From: Hermodice carunculata
Lineage: Eukaryota > Annelida > Polychaeta > Eunicida > Amphinomidae
DNA length: 64,000 bases
Reading direction: 5' to 3'
Assembly: GCA_964020975.1 (NCBI GenBank)
Contig: OZ026628.1
Coordinates: 63,182,883 to 63,246,882 of the forward strand
Under the pieces are notes generated by a model, which made no database searches, was not told the origin of the DNA, and saw only the letters and a program-made list of their open reading frames with translations. The translations under genes and the position numbers were made by a program. Positions 48,046-60,660 of the stretch are shown here, piece after piece. Position 1 is the stretch's first letter, and each line of letters opens with the position of its first letter.

Positions 48046-50870
48046 AGGACAAACAAGCAGTGCTAGAAATATTAGTCCTTGGAAACTGAAGCAAATTAAT
48101 ATTAAAAAAAAACAACAACAACAAAATATATTTTTATCTGTTTTTATTCGTTGCCATTTACACTCTTAATATTAAAAGTAGACCACTTCAAATCACCTTG
48201 ACGATAATGCCTGGCAAAATAACCTTTGGATAATATTAAAAGGAGCAAGACCTCCTAGCTAACGTAATTCGTATAAAAAAAATCAACGCATTTCATTTAT
48301 TTTGTGACAGCAGAGAGTTCAGTATATCAATATTGTAATACAACAAATTGTCCAAAACTAAAAACTGATGTTAGACAATTTCAAGACATTTCATATACAT
48401 TTTTACAAGAAATTCAGATGTAATCTGGTAAACTATCCGCAAATTGTACCCCATGTATGATAATTTCGGCGCATTTCGTATATTTTTATAGCAAAAAATT
48501 CAGTTAATAGTGTAGCACAATACAATTTCCGAAATAAAACCTGGTATCCCATGCAATGCCCATGTCAAGCATTAATATTTTCAGGAAAGTACAGCTTTAT
48601 TTATGGTACATATCAATGAAATGTTCACCTTTAACTTTTCTTTGACCTTAAAGTTTTCATTCAATTACTTTCATATTATAATGCACAACACCAACAATCA
48701 TCATGTCACATGGTACAGAATCTTGCAAGCGTCACTTTGCACAACATAGTAACTATCAAAATTAAAATATACAAAGGTAATATTCTTAAACTCTGACCCT
48801 GCAAACGGCAGCTTTACAGTAGTGTGACATGAAAGGTGGGAAGAGTAACACGATATAAATTTATACCATCCAGAGTTTTACATAGGTGTCCGTTTTTTCG
48901 AACTCATGGGAGCTTAAAAGATGAAAAGCCACCAGGAAATATAAAGAAAAAAAGATGTGAACAACAAAACTTGTCAAAACTAAGACTTTGCTCATCGCAT
49001 TGAGGTATATTCACCTGAAATTCAGTGAAGCCTGAAGAGGTAAAGGACAGACTTCATTGATGCCACACTATCCTTTCGTTCATTTATCCATTTCAGCTTT
49101 CAGAGAGTGACCAAGAACCAGGTGATGGACACAACCATATCAGATCTCGCTGAAGCAAATGGCAGCTCATAAAATATCAAATGTCGAATAAAGTTACAAG
49201 AATGTAGTGAGCTGGCACAAGTAACCAAATCCTCTGAGCTAACAAACACTGACATATTCTATGCATGTAGGATACATAAACGTTGGTTATATATCATCCA
49301 CGAAAAATGAGAATAAAAAATGGTTGCAAGGTTTTAATGATGAAGACGTTTTAACAAAATGAGCTGCCCATCAAAAGACAAAATTCCAGCTGCCGCATGG
49401 CTGTCCGACAATTCAATGTAAATGTTACTGACCAAACGAAAGAAGTAATCAGTGTAACTTTCACAGCTGATACCTTGTAGAACAGCCATGACAATGGCAC
49501 TAAAGTGAATAGATATATAATGTAATGACTTCAAAACAGAGTGGACAATTTTGTACCTCCAACATAAAATTAGACTTTATATTAACACCCAACAACCAAA
49601 TACTTCCCTAGTACTGCATAAGCATAGCGCATTGAATAATAAAAGAATCAACATAATGACAATTCTTTGTATTCTGATGCAAGTTTGAGCAAAGGAAAAA
49701 TATAATACATTTATGTAAGATATATGTGTGATCCAGAATTGGACACCTGGATGACAAACTTGCTGACGTTGACCATTGAGCAAAATATGAGTGACAGTTA
49801 GCATTCGGGTTACCTAGCTGCACCCCTGTAGAATCGGTCAGCTATCACTTCTATAGTGCCACATAATGAAAGAATATGTTTGAATAAATCTCTATAAAGC
49901 ATAATTTGTTGGAAGGTCTAAAAAAAACTTGAACTGGGACCTTTTGATTAAAGTTAACGCATTTGTGAGACATGGAAATGCGAACTATACACAAAATGTG
50001 GAACAAAATTGATAGCTCAACAAAAGCGTACATTGTATGCACAGAGTCACTAACCACAAATATAGCCAAGGAACCATGTTAATGAATTTCTTAACAATGA
50101 TGGATTTGGGTGGGGCTTTGATTTTCAGGACCCGCTTATTCGGAGCCAAACAATCATGAACCCACTTTGTATAGCGCTAAGGGCTTTGCGTGATTGTAAC
50201 TGCAAAACTATTATGAAAAATATGCATGTGATATTTCTGTGAAGAACATATATGGGACCTTTTGGCCACGTATGAGGCCAATACGTATGTGCAAACATTC
50301 TTCAGTTTGATTGCCCTGGTAAGACATTAATTCACATTGAAATTAATAAGTCTCAGCTTAATTTCTGGCCAAAGGAATGGATTTTATACAACTGTTACCA
50401 AAGTATCACAATCTTGCATTTGTTTTAATATATGGATCACAAACTTTCCAAGAAATGTATACTTTACACAGGTTTTTCATTTTGTGGAGCAAAAACAAGT
50501 GATACCTGTTATATTCTACCAGGGCACAGCCAGGCAACCTTACAAAGTATCTTTGCCATTTTTTGATAAACTTTGTCAAACTTCAAGACAGGTTGAAATA
50601 CAAAACCAAGACGTACCATGGCTGATAATACCTTTATCATAATACATAGAGACAGAAGATGCTGTTCACCTGAAGTTTTATGCAAAGTAAAATACACAAG
50701 TTGAATATACACCCTGAACCATCACTTAAATTGCCAATACTCATAACATTTTTAGAAGACCACCAAGAGTACATATCTATATGGTTATGCTTTGGCTCCT
50801 TTAGGATTTGTTCAGAGCCATGTCTGGACATCAGGTCTTGCATATGTATCATTTCATGTCCACATATTTA
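48046..50870. other. Unique-looking non-coding sequence, nothing recognised
   Basis: No known repeat, RNA gene or exon-like stretch could be supported on either strand. Open frames of 60-100 codons here have random-looking composition. It could be intronic or intergenic. Confidence 0.4.
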
Positions 50871-51517
50871 AGGTGGCTGTTTCCAAGGGCTGCTCATGGG
50901 TCACCCATAGCATGACTGCTGGCTTCTTGAAAGTCATGCATCTAGGTTTTTGATTTCACACACACAGTGTCGCAAACTTTTGGCACAGATGACATTCTCG
51001 GTAAAGGGTCTGATTTGATGAGTCAAAGGGACTCATTAGAAACATTTGACTTAGAGTCTTAAAATTTTAAATATTTATTGTTCACATGGCTACCGAAAAA
51101 TGATTCTCTTCTTTTCTAAAAATTATACTGGTTAAACTTTTAATAGGTACATATTAACCCGGAAAATCCTTCATGTCTGAGGTTGTCAAAAACATAAAAT
51201 TGCAAAACTAAAAGAGCGTACCTAAATTACATTCATATCTTCCAAAGCTGTTTTATTTCATGGTGATTGGTTGAAGAATTTTTAGAGACGTTAGTTCAAA
51301 ATTTGGAAAGTCGTAGCAAAACCCTTCATGCTCTTTTGTGCTAAAAGTGTGTGACACTGACAAATTGTTTCTACGTATATGAAATCCGCATATCGATATC
51401 AACAAAAAAATATAATATATTCATCTTTTAGAAATCAAAAACTTTGACGTGAGACCTCCGAGAAGTCAGCGGTCGTGCTATGGGCGACCCATGGGCCACC
51501 CCTGGACACAGCCACCT
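50871..51517. mobile_element. MITE-like element with ~85-bp inverted ends and TTA flanks
   Basis: The left end starts AGGTGGCTG and the right end finishes CAGCCACCT. The imperfect inverted repeat continues inward for about 85 bases, through CATGGGTCACCCATAGCATG on the left and its counterpart GTGCTATGGGCGACCCATGG on the right. TTA lies at both outer edges (50868-50870 and 51518-51520), a possible 3-bp target duplication. A TTA/TWA duplication fits PIF/Harbinger-type MITEs, but the terminus is not diagnostic. Nothing inside is coding. Confidence 0.7.
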
Positions 51518-52325
51518 TTAAATGCGTTTACCTGGAATTTCCACGTTGTACCACAACTGTGTCAATATGCTCACCATACCAGGAGACTTGTTACTAGAAT
51601 AGTACCCGATTTTCGTCGGCTAATTTACAAACTGTATGCATTTTGTAACCAAGGCCACAGGCAGCTAAGTTTACTTTCTCAGGCATGCACGAACAAATCT
51701 TGTTGATGAAAGCTAGGGTACATAATTATATTTTTATTTCATGAAATCCTCAGCTTTCTATTACCTACTAATTAGCTTTATGCACGTTTCGTTTTTTCAG
51801 TTCCTAATGAACAAAACTTAATTTCATTCAAGGCAAGCTGTCTCATCTGTTTGATAAACTACATATTTTGATACCGGCCTACAGCTTTATGTATTAGTGC
51901 ACATTACAGATTCTGCAAAATGGGCACTTAGTCATTATAATAATTCAAATCCAAATTGTTTCAACAAATGCACAAAACACATTATTTCACCACATTAATG
52001 CCCCTCCTCACTTCAAAAAATGAAACACCAAGGACAGGATTTTAAACAAGACTGTGACAGTCTTGTGCTTAGCTGAACTTGGATTAAAGTTGTCCTGTGA
52101 CCTTTCAAATAATATCATGGTCAAGTTTGTTTTGGACTACTGTTTGCAACATCAGTCATAACTGTTACTGTTCAGGAGTCAGAATTTTTTACAATAGGAA
52201 ACAACATCCACTATAAGTTGTAAGCCAATATGTCAGTTTGATCTGTCAAGTTCACACAAGCTCAAACTGAAAAATACCAAAGAAAACTAATTAGATAATT
52301 AAATTAGTGTTTAATCCCATGAGCA
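51518..52325. other. Non-coding sequence, nothing recognised
   Basis: Between two inverted-repeat elements. A frame at 51449-51706 starts inside the right inverted repeat of the previous element and has no recognisable domain. Confidence 0.4.
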
Positions 52326-52327
52326 TA

Positions 52328-53656
52328 CCCTTACAGAAATTTAAGTTTGCCATTCGATCGCAGGATGGTTGCAGATTGCTTGCAAGTTTGTCGTAAGCCT
52401 GCTGCGATCCAGTACAAGCTTGTTATAAGTTTGCAGCCATGTATTGCAAGCTTACTGCGATCTACTGCGAGCATGTAGCAATTTTCTGCAAGCTTGCAGC
52501 CTTTTTCTGCAAGCATGCATGCTTGCAGGTATTTTCTGCGAGCTTGCAGCCCTGCCCTTACAGATATGTAAGCTTGCCATACGATTGCAGGATGGCTGCA
52601 ATATGCTTGCAAGCTCTCCATAAGCTTGCTGTCATCTAGTGCAAGCTCGCAGTATGTTTGCGAAATAAATTGCAAGCTTGAAGACACTGGTGCATCAAGC
52701 AACTTGGTCACTGTTAGATGGCAGAGACTAAATCTTACAACTACACCAAGTTAACTAGATTAATCAGAGGTGGCACTTGAAATCTAAAAAGGAAAATGCC
52801 CTGGGATCATTTATATTCTGCAGACTTCTTTATGGCAGCATTGTACTTGATGCTCCAAGCTGAACAGGCTGCTAAACTCACATCGCAAAACCAAAAATAT
52901 TCCTTGGGATTTCTTCATCACATTTAATTTGCAGCAATATTATCATTTTACAACTGCCTGCCTCTCACATGTAAGGGGAAAATCATATTTCTATATATTA
53001 TCTACACTTTCAAAATTTGACAATACAAAAACAAAATCAGAATTTGGCATATCAATTTTACAAACCATTGATGATAAATATGCTACCTTTCTGATGCAAA
53101 TAGTATTTACAAAAATTGGTTTTGAGGCTGTAGATAGTTATGTATGATACCATTACTTTTGGCACCCTGTAACCTTAGTAACAAGCAATGAAACTTGGCA
53201 GGTCACAGCTTGAACACAGAAATGTTAGCTTTCAGACCCTTACACAAGTAGATATTAGATAAGCAGCTAGCTTGCACATGCTCACACAAGTAGAAGCTGC
53301 AAGCTTGCACATTCTTCCATAAGTGGAGGTGTTAGCTAGTGCAAGGTTGTCATCTTTCAAATGCAAGCTTGTGGCAAGCATGTCATCTTATCTAGATTGC
53401 AGAAGGTAACCCTGCAATCTTCCTGCAAGCTAACAGCTAATCTGCCTGCTCCCCCTGCAAGCTAATGCAACCTAAATCTGCAAGCATCTGCAACCTTGAC
53501 CCAAGCATGCGCCATCTTGATAATACCCTCGCGTTGTTGCAATGTTTCAAATGCAAGCTTGTGGTCACCTTACTGCGATCATATTAAAAATGTCTGTGGT
53601 AAGCTTGCAGCAAACATGCAGTGTTAGCTTACTGCAAGCTAAAATTTCTGTAAGGG
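52328..53656. mobile_element. TA-flanked inverted-repeat element rich in AAGCTTGC motifs
   Basis: Perfect 15-bp terminal inverted repeat, CCCTTACAGAAATTT at 52328 and AAATTTCTGTAAGGG at 53642-53656, flanked on both sides by TA (52326-52327 and 53657-53658). The ends are filled with near-repeats of GCAAGCTTGCAG-like words, including a 20-bp perfect palindrome at 52508-52527. The left end is duplicated in tandem, with a second CCCTTACAG start at 52555, 227 bp on. The middle (about 52720-53200) lacks the motif and may be an insertion or the core. A TA duplication suggests a Tc1/mariner-related or similar MITE. The 126-codon minus-strand frame at 52331-52711 is produced by the motif repeats. Confidence 0.75.
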
Positions 53657-54140
53657 TAGGATCCACCTTGACCAATATATCATCAAGCCAATATGAAAAT
53701 TTAATCTTTCCAGCTCAAAATTAACAACACCAGAAGATGCCCCATAGGTACTTTCCTATAGGTGTTTAAAGGTACCAATAGGCCCAGGATCTGCCATTAC
53801 CGATTATAAGTCAATACGTCAGATTCCCAGATACCCATTATAGCAACGCAAACCTGTACATACCATATTTGTGCAAATTTTTATTATTCGGCAAAAATGA
53901 AAAACTGATGACAGAGACATGTCTTGGAAACACCTGGGGGTGATCAAATTCAAGTAAATTCCAACTGATCTGAAGAAATTCAAAGGTAATGTTAGGAAGT
54001 TGCTGTACAAAAAGATTTTTAAAAACCCACAAAACTTGGAAAAAAGAAATTGCACCATGAGGTGAGGATGTACAGGCTGAATGGACAGATGATGGCTGCC
54101 AAACACCAGATACTCAGCTGACTGACCAGTCAGCTGAAGT
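53657..54140 (+). mobile_element. Degraded Helentron-like 3' end
   Basis: The stretch ends with TGAATGGACAGATGATGG and the family hairpin at 54112-54140 (CAGCTGACT, loop GACC, AGTCAGCTG), followed by A-rich sequence as in the complete copy. Upstream identity to the tandem units is weak and partial. Confidence 0.55.
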
Positions 54141-55114
54141 AAAAATACAAAACAGAAAATTTAAACCTGTGAAACTACAGCAATTTATAGTAAGCATCAG
54201 TGTGAAATTATAAAACATAACAAACACCATAACACTTTATGAAAACATTTGGCCACAAAAGCGGGTATACAAATGTAGTATCATCTTTAACTGTACAATA
54301 TTACTGTGCACAATTTGCTCATAATATTGCAATATAACGAACCACAAAAATGTAAAGAATACTAATCAATATTTGAAGTTTTATTTATTATAAAAAATTT
54401 AAAATTCAATAGCTGCTTTATCAAAGAGAACTATTTGACTCCAGGAACCTTTATTCCTCTATGATGTATAGTAAGCCCCCCCCTCCCACAAGCCTCCACG
54501 CTCCACCTCCACACCCCACCCCACCCCATCCCTCCCCACCCCTCCCCACCCCACCAACATCCTCCCTTATCTTTCCATACAGGAAAAAAGTGTTACTTAA
54601 AAGGTCAAAGAGCATACTCAACTGCTATTTTGCAAGGCCTTAAGCTATTACCATTAGAACAAATAACATACTTGATGTTATAAAATAACCATTTACTGGA
54701 CATGTTCAGGAGAGGCATAGTAAAAATGGCCTTCCATATGTCCCTTCATGTGTGTATCTTATATGGCTTATTATTTAATATCTATCACTGGCCAAATGCT
54801 GGTACAATTGCATTTGTCTCACCAGTACGGAAAAAATTGATCACAACCAGCAAACTCAAAGTAGCGAACCTGTTTGTCTCCACTTTTTATTGGAAGCACT
54901 ACAATGAATAGTTTTATGAAAAATATACCACTTTAATTCTCTCAAAGTGGTATAACTCATGTTGTTTAGATATTGTTGAGCAACAATATTATTATAGAAT
55001 AATTGTTCTTATAGTCTCTACAATAGTCCATAAAACCTTTATAGTCGGAGGGCCAAAAGCCCATTTGGGGGTGAATATGGATCTGGCAGATAAAGCTTTT
55101 TCTTTGCAGATTCT
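54141..55114. other. Non-coding sequence with a C-rich tract and a hairpin
   Basis: It contains a C/A/T-rich tract at 54475-54566 (CCACCCC-type low complexity; the proline-rich frame over it is not a gene). It also contains a perfect 10-bp hairpin at 54925-54953 (ATACCACTTT, 9-base loop, AAAGTGGTAT). Nothing else is recognised. Confidence 0.45.
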
Positions 55115-57545
55115 TGTAGCCAAGGTAGGCCCATTCGAGAATCCAGTTGATGACTGTGCGTTACTGTTGAGCCTTTCGAGGAATGAGTAAGGCAGCCATT
55201 CCTGACATTCAGTTTTTAAGCAATATCTCAAGAAGTAAGCAAGCTAGCAAGATGAAATTTGTGTCTTTAGCAACATTTTCATGGTCAAAGAATTAAATGA
55301 GACCACTTGTAAAGAGCTGTAGTAATTAGGTAATACGGAATTCAATATGGCCACCAGGCAAGATACGCCAACTCGTCAAAATAAGGCTTTTACTACATTC
55401 AAATTACAGGTTTACTGTTTAAATATTGTTATCTCTCCAGTCATTATAGGATACTGACATGCCATCTTTAAGAAATTAACTCCTTTATGACCTAAAAATG
55501 CACCACCTTGGGGGCCATGTCACTCGCCACATTTGGGGTCTGGTAGGGGGGTGGGGGTTCATCACCTATTGATGTTAATTTGCTCAAAACATGACAAACA
55601 ATATGACGGTGAGGAAAACATCAGAAAACAAAGTGAGTTCTAGGTTGCAATATACTGAGATTTTATATTATTAACTTTATTATAGACATATGGCAACTGT
55701 GTCTTTGAACCGGAAGAGGATCTGGTATCCTGCACTTTTAAGGAAACAATTTGAATGAATGTTGCAAAGAGATTTTAAGAGAATAATTTAAACCCAGTCA
55801 ACAGCTTTCCTTGGTACACTTTGAGTGGAAGGCATCCTGACTGAGCTCAGGAAAGCTGTTTATAAACATATACAATGACCATTTAAGGGTTAAAAAATGC
55901 ATACTTCGTAGTATACTTTTACCAGTATTTACAACTTTTATTTGTTTCATTCTAGTAGGTGGATTCGCACGTTCTATACATTCCACACACCTATACACAA
56001 GCCAAGATTTCAAAGAGGGGTGTAGGTGTATTTTCCCTTGTCGTAATTGCTAAGTGTAAAAATGTTAAATAATTAGGTGTAAAGATGTATTTGTAGTACA
56101 GTAACACTGTATTACAAATACAGCTTTACTGTAACTTAAAACTGTAAATTATATCTCTTTCGCTGCTATGAGGACTTTAGGAGTGCAGATAATTCAAACC
56201 CATGAGATAATTTGATATTCAAATACTCTGTGGAAAGACCTTTCATTCAAGTACCAGCATAGACTAAATTCAGTTTCAGAGATCATGGTCTTATAGTCTT
56301 CAGCTTTTCTTGGTGCCAATTTTTTCTTTCACTTGGTCTGGGTCAACAGATTGCTCTCCGCGCAGAGTGCACCGAGAGAAGCTGAAGACTGAGACCATGA
56401 TATAACTTACAGTTTTGTTACTGAATTACAAATACATCGTTGCACCTAATTATTTAACATTTTTACACAGTGCATGAACCACCAGGGGAAAATACACCTA
56501 CACCCCTCATTGAAATCTTGGTTTTTGTATAGGCGTGTGGAATGCATAAAATGCATAAGTCCACAACCATTTACCCTAGCTAGAATAAAACAAAAAGTTG
56601 GAAATATACTCGTCAAAAAAAGAAACTTATATTGTAATATAAAGTAGATTAGATATTTTTGTAAGCCATATACAGTCAAAATAGTTGGTCCAAGATTTAG
56701 TCATGTGGCCTCACCTTAGTCATGTAATGCCAATTTCACAAAAGTGACAGATTTTATTTACATAAGATGAAGCAACACAATTGAAGTTCCTGTCTCAAAA
56801 ATGGCACAAGAATCTGCCATGCACTAGATCAAACCAGTGTCATTTTACACCTGTTCAAAAACATAGTTGACATAAATCATCTATAAAGTTAATAATATAC
56901 AATTTCAGTCGAACTGATTCTATAAATGGGCCAGTAACATTATGACTATGTAGTGATGGTAATGTGGCAACTTCTGTATTCTGTGTGTCTATTGCAACCT
57001 AGAACTCCATTTGTTTTATGATTTTTTTCTCACTTTCATATTGTTTGTCATGTTTTGAGCAAATTAATGTCAATAGGTGATGACCTCCACCCAGCCCCCT
57101 CCCGCAATGTTAAATGCAATTAAGCATGACAAATGTCATGGCCCTCCAAGGTGGTGCATTTTTAGGTCATAAAGGACTTAATTTCTAAAGATGGCACATT
57201 GGTACCCTACAATGACAAGAAAGATAACTTTCCTTCACAGCAAACCTGTAATCTCAAGGCAGATGTAGTAAAAACCTTATTTTGATGATTCAGCATACCT
57301 TGCATATCGAATTCTGTATTACGATATCACTACAGCTCTTTAAAAGTGGTCTCCTCTGAATCTTTGGCCGTGAAATATTGGTATAGACACAAATCCCATC
57401 TTGCTAGCATGCTTACTCCTTGAGAAATTGCTAAAAACATGAATGTCAGTAATGGCCGCCTTAATTTGCATATTCCTCGAAATGCTCAGTGACGCATGGT
57501 CATCAACTGGATTCTCAAATGGACCTCATCACCTTCTTTCTTGCA
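55115..57545. repeat. 2.4-kb imperfect palindrome (foldback-like element)
   Basis: The two halves are inverted copies over about 1.1-1.2 kb each, centred near 56330. Matching points include CAGTTGATGAC near 55143 with GTCATCAACTG near 57500, and CCTAAAAATGCACCACCTTG near 55491 with its complement near 57139. AGGGGTGTAGGTGTATTTTC near 56013 pairs with its complement near 56486, and GTCTTCAGCTT near 56298 with its complement near 56379. Identity between arms is moderate to high and patchy. No coding sequence or clear target duplication is seen. It could be a foldback DNA element or an inverted duplication. Confidence 0.8.
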
Positions 57546-57674
57546 GATTCCCTCAAAAAACATATTATACATTTTAATTGACCCAGTGGTTCAGGAAAAA
57601 ATACCAGAATTTAGTATAATTTGACTCATATTACCATTGGAGATTTCAATCTGCTCACATTAAGGATTCAGCAT

Positions 57675-57841
57675 TTAGTTGGGCTTCAACTTGTCCAATC
57701 TTTTCTCGAGCAGAATGTTTTGCATTCTTCTATCGTTGAATATTTTAGACCGAACTTTTTTGTACTTCTCTTGCAATGTCATCTTATCTGGAAGGCTGTC
57801 CAAATGTGCATTTTTTAAAAATCCAATTATTGCACCTTTTT
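57675..57841 (-). CDS. Candidate terminal exon of an unidentified host gene
   Basis: On the minus strand, a long (CT)30 tract is followed by GTTTTTTTCAG, a textbook 3' splice acceptor. A 55-codon frame then encodes KGAIIGFLKNAHLDSLPDK, MTLQEKYKKVRSKIFNDRR and MQNILLEKRLDKLKPN before a TAA stop at 57675. The composition (Lys/Leu/Arg/Asp-rich, amphipathic, with well-mixed codons) looks protein-like, unlike the surrounding repeats. An ATTAAA, a possible poly(A) signal variant, lies about 100 bases beyond the stop. The next upstream exon would lie at higher coordinates and I cannot find it. Family unknown. An ORF extending upstream through the CT tract as Ser-Leu repeats is an artefact. Confidence 0.4.
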
Positions 57842-57847
57842 CTGAAA

Positions 57848-57852
<5 letters not shown>

Positions 57853-57912
<60 letters not shown>
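57853..57912 (+). repeat. (AG)30 microsatellite
   Basis: Sixty bases of uninterrupted AG dinucleotide; on the minus strand it forms a CT polypyrimidine tract in front of a splice acceptor-like site. Confidence 0.98.
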
Positions 57913-57917
<5 letters not shown>

Positions 57918-58249
57918 CAATTTGTGAATGACAAAAGTATTCACCATTGAAAAAATGCAATATTAATGTCACAAATCAAACAAGTATGTATGTTCTCACT
58001 GCTGAAGAACTTTCTTTATTATTCAAAATATTTATAAAACATGAAGCCCTTCTTTTTTGTTTAAATTTTACCTGAATATCTTTGATCACACAAAATTATT
58101 TCACAATGGGGACATAAATGTAAAATATAATTACTATCTATCTAGAAAAGGAATAGACAAAAAAGGGTAGGAGTTGTCTACCGAGTGTTTCATTCCTTAC
58201 TAAATTAGTGAAGCTGTCAATCTTGAGGCATTCCTGCAATTTATTTTGT
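57913..58249. other. Non-coding sequence, nothing recognised
   Basis: AT-rich sequence upstream (minus-strand sense) of the candidate exon; intronic if that exon is real. Confidence 0.4.
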
Positions 58250-59556
58250 GTCAGTGCTTTTCTTTATGCTGGAAAACTGCTAAAACATGAGGGCTGCATG
58301 TAAAGCTCATTCTCACCAGGTGTGACATTAAACCCCAAATCCGACTCTTGTCTATGAGTGATTAGATGTGTCTGTATGGAATTTCAAAGTACTTGGCCGA
58401 TTGGTTTCAGAGCAAATTTTTATCATGAACCAAACAATTCACAATTTAGAGGACTGTGACATTCATGTGCTTATGTGACATTTGAGGCACAGATTAAACC
58501 AGTATTATAACCTTTGAAGCTTACCTAAAGTCACAGTACCATCTGCTGAATGCATTCAGGCATATATTGGTCCCACGAAGTGTCTCATGATTTTTTTGGA
58601 GCAATTGATGCAGAAGTTTCACAGACGAGTTTTGAAGATAGGGCCAAAAATGGGCAAAAGAATTGGATTGTGATTGTGGACAGACTTTGGACACAGAGAC
58701 TTAGGTGGTCTGATGACCTTTGGATTGATATCAAAGTCACCTTTGTTTAAGACCATCATCATTATTTGCAATATCAGTCTTCACTCATACAGATCAGAAG
58801 TATTTTTTTAAAGAAAAGTAAATAATCACTATTACAAAGATCAAGGAGGCTGTATGGAAGGACAACCAATTCACTGGTCGATGATGTCTACAGGCTCAAC
58901 CTTGTTTACCAACATTTTCCCTGGGTATTGTAAAATAATGTCAATATTACACCTGTGTCACAATGTGACTGCATTTCTGACAGAGCGTGCTATCATAGTT
59001 ACCTTAGACTGATTGCAAAAATGTCAATGAAATAGATATAGCAAGTATGCATTGGACTAAAACAGTTGGTTCCCGGAAGGTAATGTGAGTCAATATTACA
59101 TTTTCATCCAAAAATGTACAGTTTCCAAAAAGACACATGGGGTCAGAAGAAATCATAACCAGGGGACTATGAAAGTCCTATGCTCTGACCTTACACTGAA
59201 AGACCTAAGTGGTCCTGTGAACTTCAGAATGATATCAAGCTCACTTATGTTCAATGCAATTATCACTTTTGCCAACATGAACATATCTCCTTTCTGATTT
59301 TTCCAAATATTAACAACTTGCTAAAACCACTAGAGCATGAGCATTTAAATAAACTCAGTAGAAACACTTCCAATGTGTGAACGGCAAATTCTTAGTCCTA
59401 ATCCAAGTGTTACTCTAGTCTGGGGGATGACGACTTTGGAGAGGATGTAAAACTGGGAGTTCCCATTCCAATCCTCATTAACTCACATGATAATCAATAG
59501 GAATGCATGCATTAGCTGACAAGCAAGTACCCAAAATGAAACATTCAATAAAAAGC
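58250..59556 (+). mobile_element. Degraded tandem-unit element (Helentron-like family)
   Basis: Successive weak matches to the family's unit: TTGGCCGATTGGTTTCAGAG, GGACTGTGACATTCATG, GTGGTCTGATGACCTTTGGA, GAGCATGAGCATTTAAATAA, and CATGATAATCAATAGGAATG. It is older than the copies at 12-18 kb and appears interrupted at 59557 by a younger element of the same class. Confidence 0.5.
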
Positions 59557-60660
59557 GTGCTGTGTGAACAACCCATGCTCAACTGACCTAGAGATTAATT
59601 ATGCTTGTGTTTCTGTGATCTTGGGATTGAACAAAATAGGTAGATATTTATCAAAGATACATCTATACCAAGTTTGACATAGTAACCAATAGGAAAGGTG
59701 CATTTACAGATAAATATCCAAATTTTTTTTAAAAATCATCTACAAGATGATCATGATGGTTCTGTGCTCTGCTGAGTGGAATGTGCTTTTACTGTATTGC
59801 AACACATGCACTGTAGTCTGCATAGCTATATATATATATATGTACAGTGGTAGCAGAGTTTGATATATAATTCATAAAAAATATAAAAACATGCAGGACC
59901 ACCTGGTGGCCAAAACAAGAACTGGGTAACCCTATGTGCAATATCAAAGCAATTGGCCAAGTAGTTCTTGAGATGAAGATTTTTTTTTCAGAAAAACATT
60001 TAAAAATTTCATAAAAATATAGAAAACACATTACATCCTCATCTCCTTTGCAAAATTGGTAGAAGTCCACCTGGGGATCATGTGATGCAAAATCAAAACA
60101 TTCCCAGCACCGGGTTTTGAGAAGAAGTCAAAAATGTAAATACCATAGCCATATGTACGATATAATGGTCACACTTACCTATGGTTGCAAAGTTTGATTT
60201 CCCATAACTTTGTCAAAAATTAACATATCCATATCATTTTCACAAATTTCTATTGTCTAAAGTCAAATTTTATTCTGATGAAATTTTAAGCAATTCTTTT
60301 CAGCTGTTCTGGAGAAGTAAAAAATAGCCTTCACACACAAAAATTTACAAAGAAAAAAATAGAAAAAAATTATAGTACAACCTGGTAGCCAAAATAAAAA
60401 CTAGGTGACCCTAGCTATAATACCAAAGCATTTAGCCAAGTAGCCCTTGAGATAAAGACATTTGAAAAAAAAAAAAAAAACTCGGTTCCATAAAAATATA
60501 GAAAAATTATTACACCATCATCTCCATTGCAAACTTTATAGAAGTCCACCTGGGGAACATCCAATGCAAAATGAAAACATTCCGAGCACCGTTTTTTTAG
60601 AAGAAGTGGAAAATGTAAATACCATAGCCATATGTGCCATCTAGTGATAACACTTACCTA

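Noticed and set aside
50337-50642. 101-codon plus-strand frame.
   Set aside because: Random-looking composition, no domain, no splice or promoter context; compatible with chance in AT-rich DNA.
52331-52711. 126-codon minus-strand frame rich in Cys, Lys, Leu and Ala.
   Set aside because: It follows the GCAAGCTTGC word repeats of a TA-flanked inverted-repeat element and starts near its terminus; no protein-like conservation.
54461-54643. Proline-rich 60-codon frame.
   Set aside because: It is produced by a C-rich low-complexity tract.
57675-57972. Open frames with (SL)n on the minus strand and (RE)n on the plus strand.
   Set aside because: These are translations of the (AG)30 microsatellite; only the part after the splice-acceptor-like site is kept as a candidate exon.
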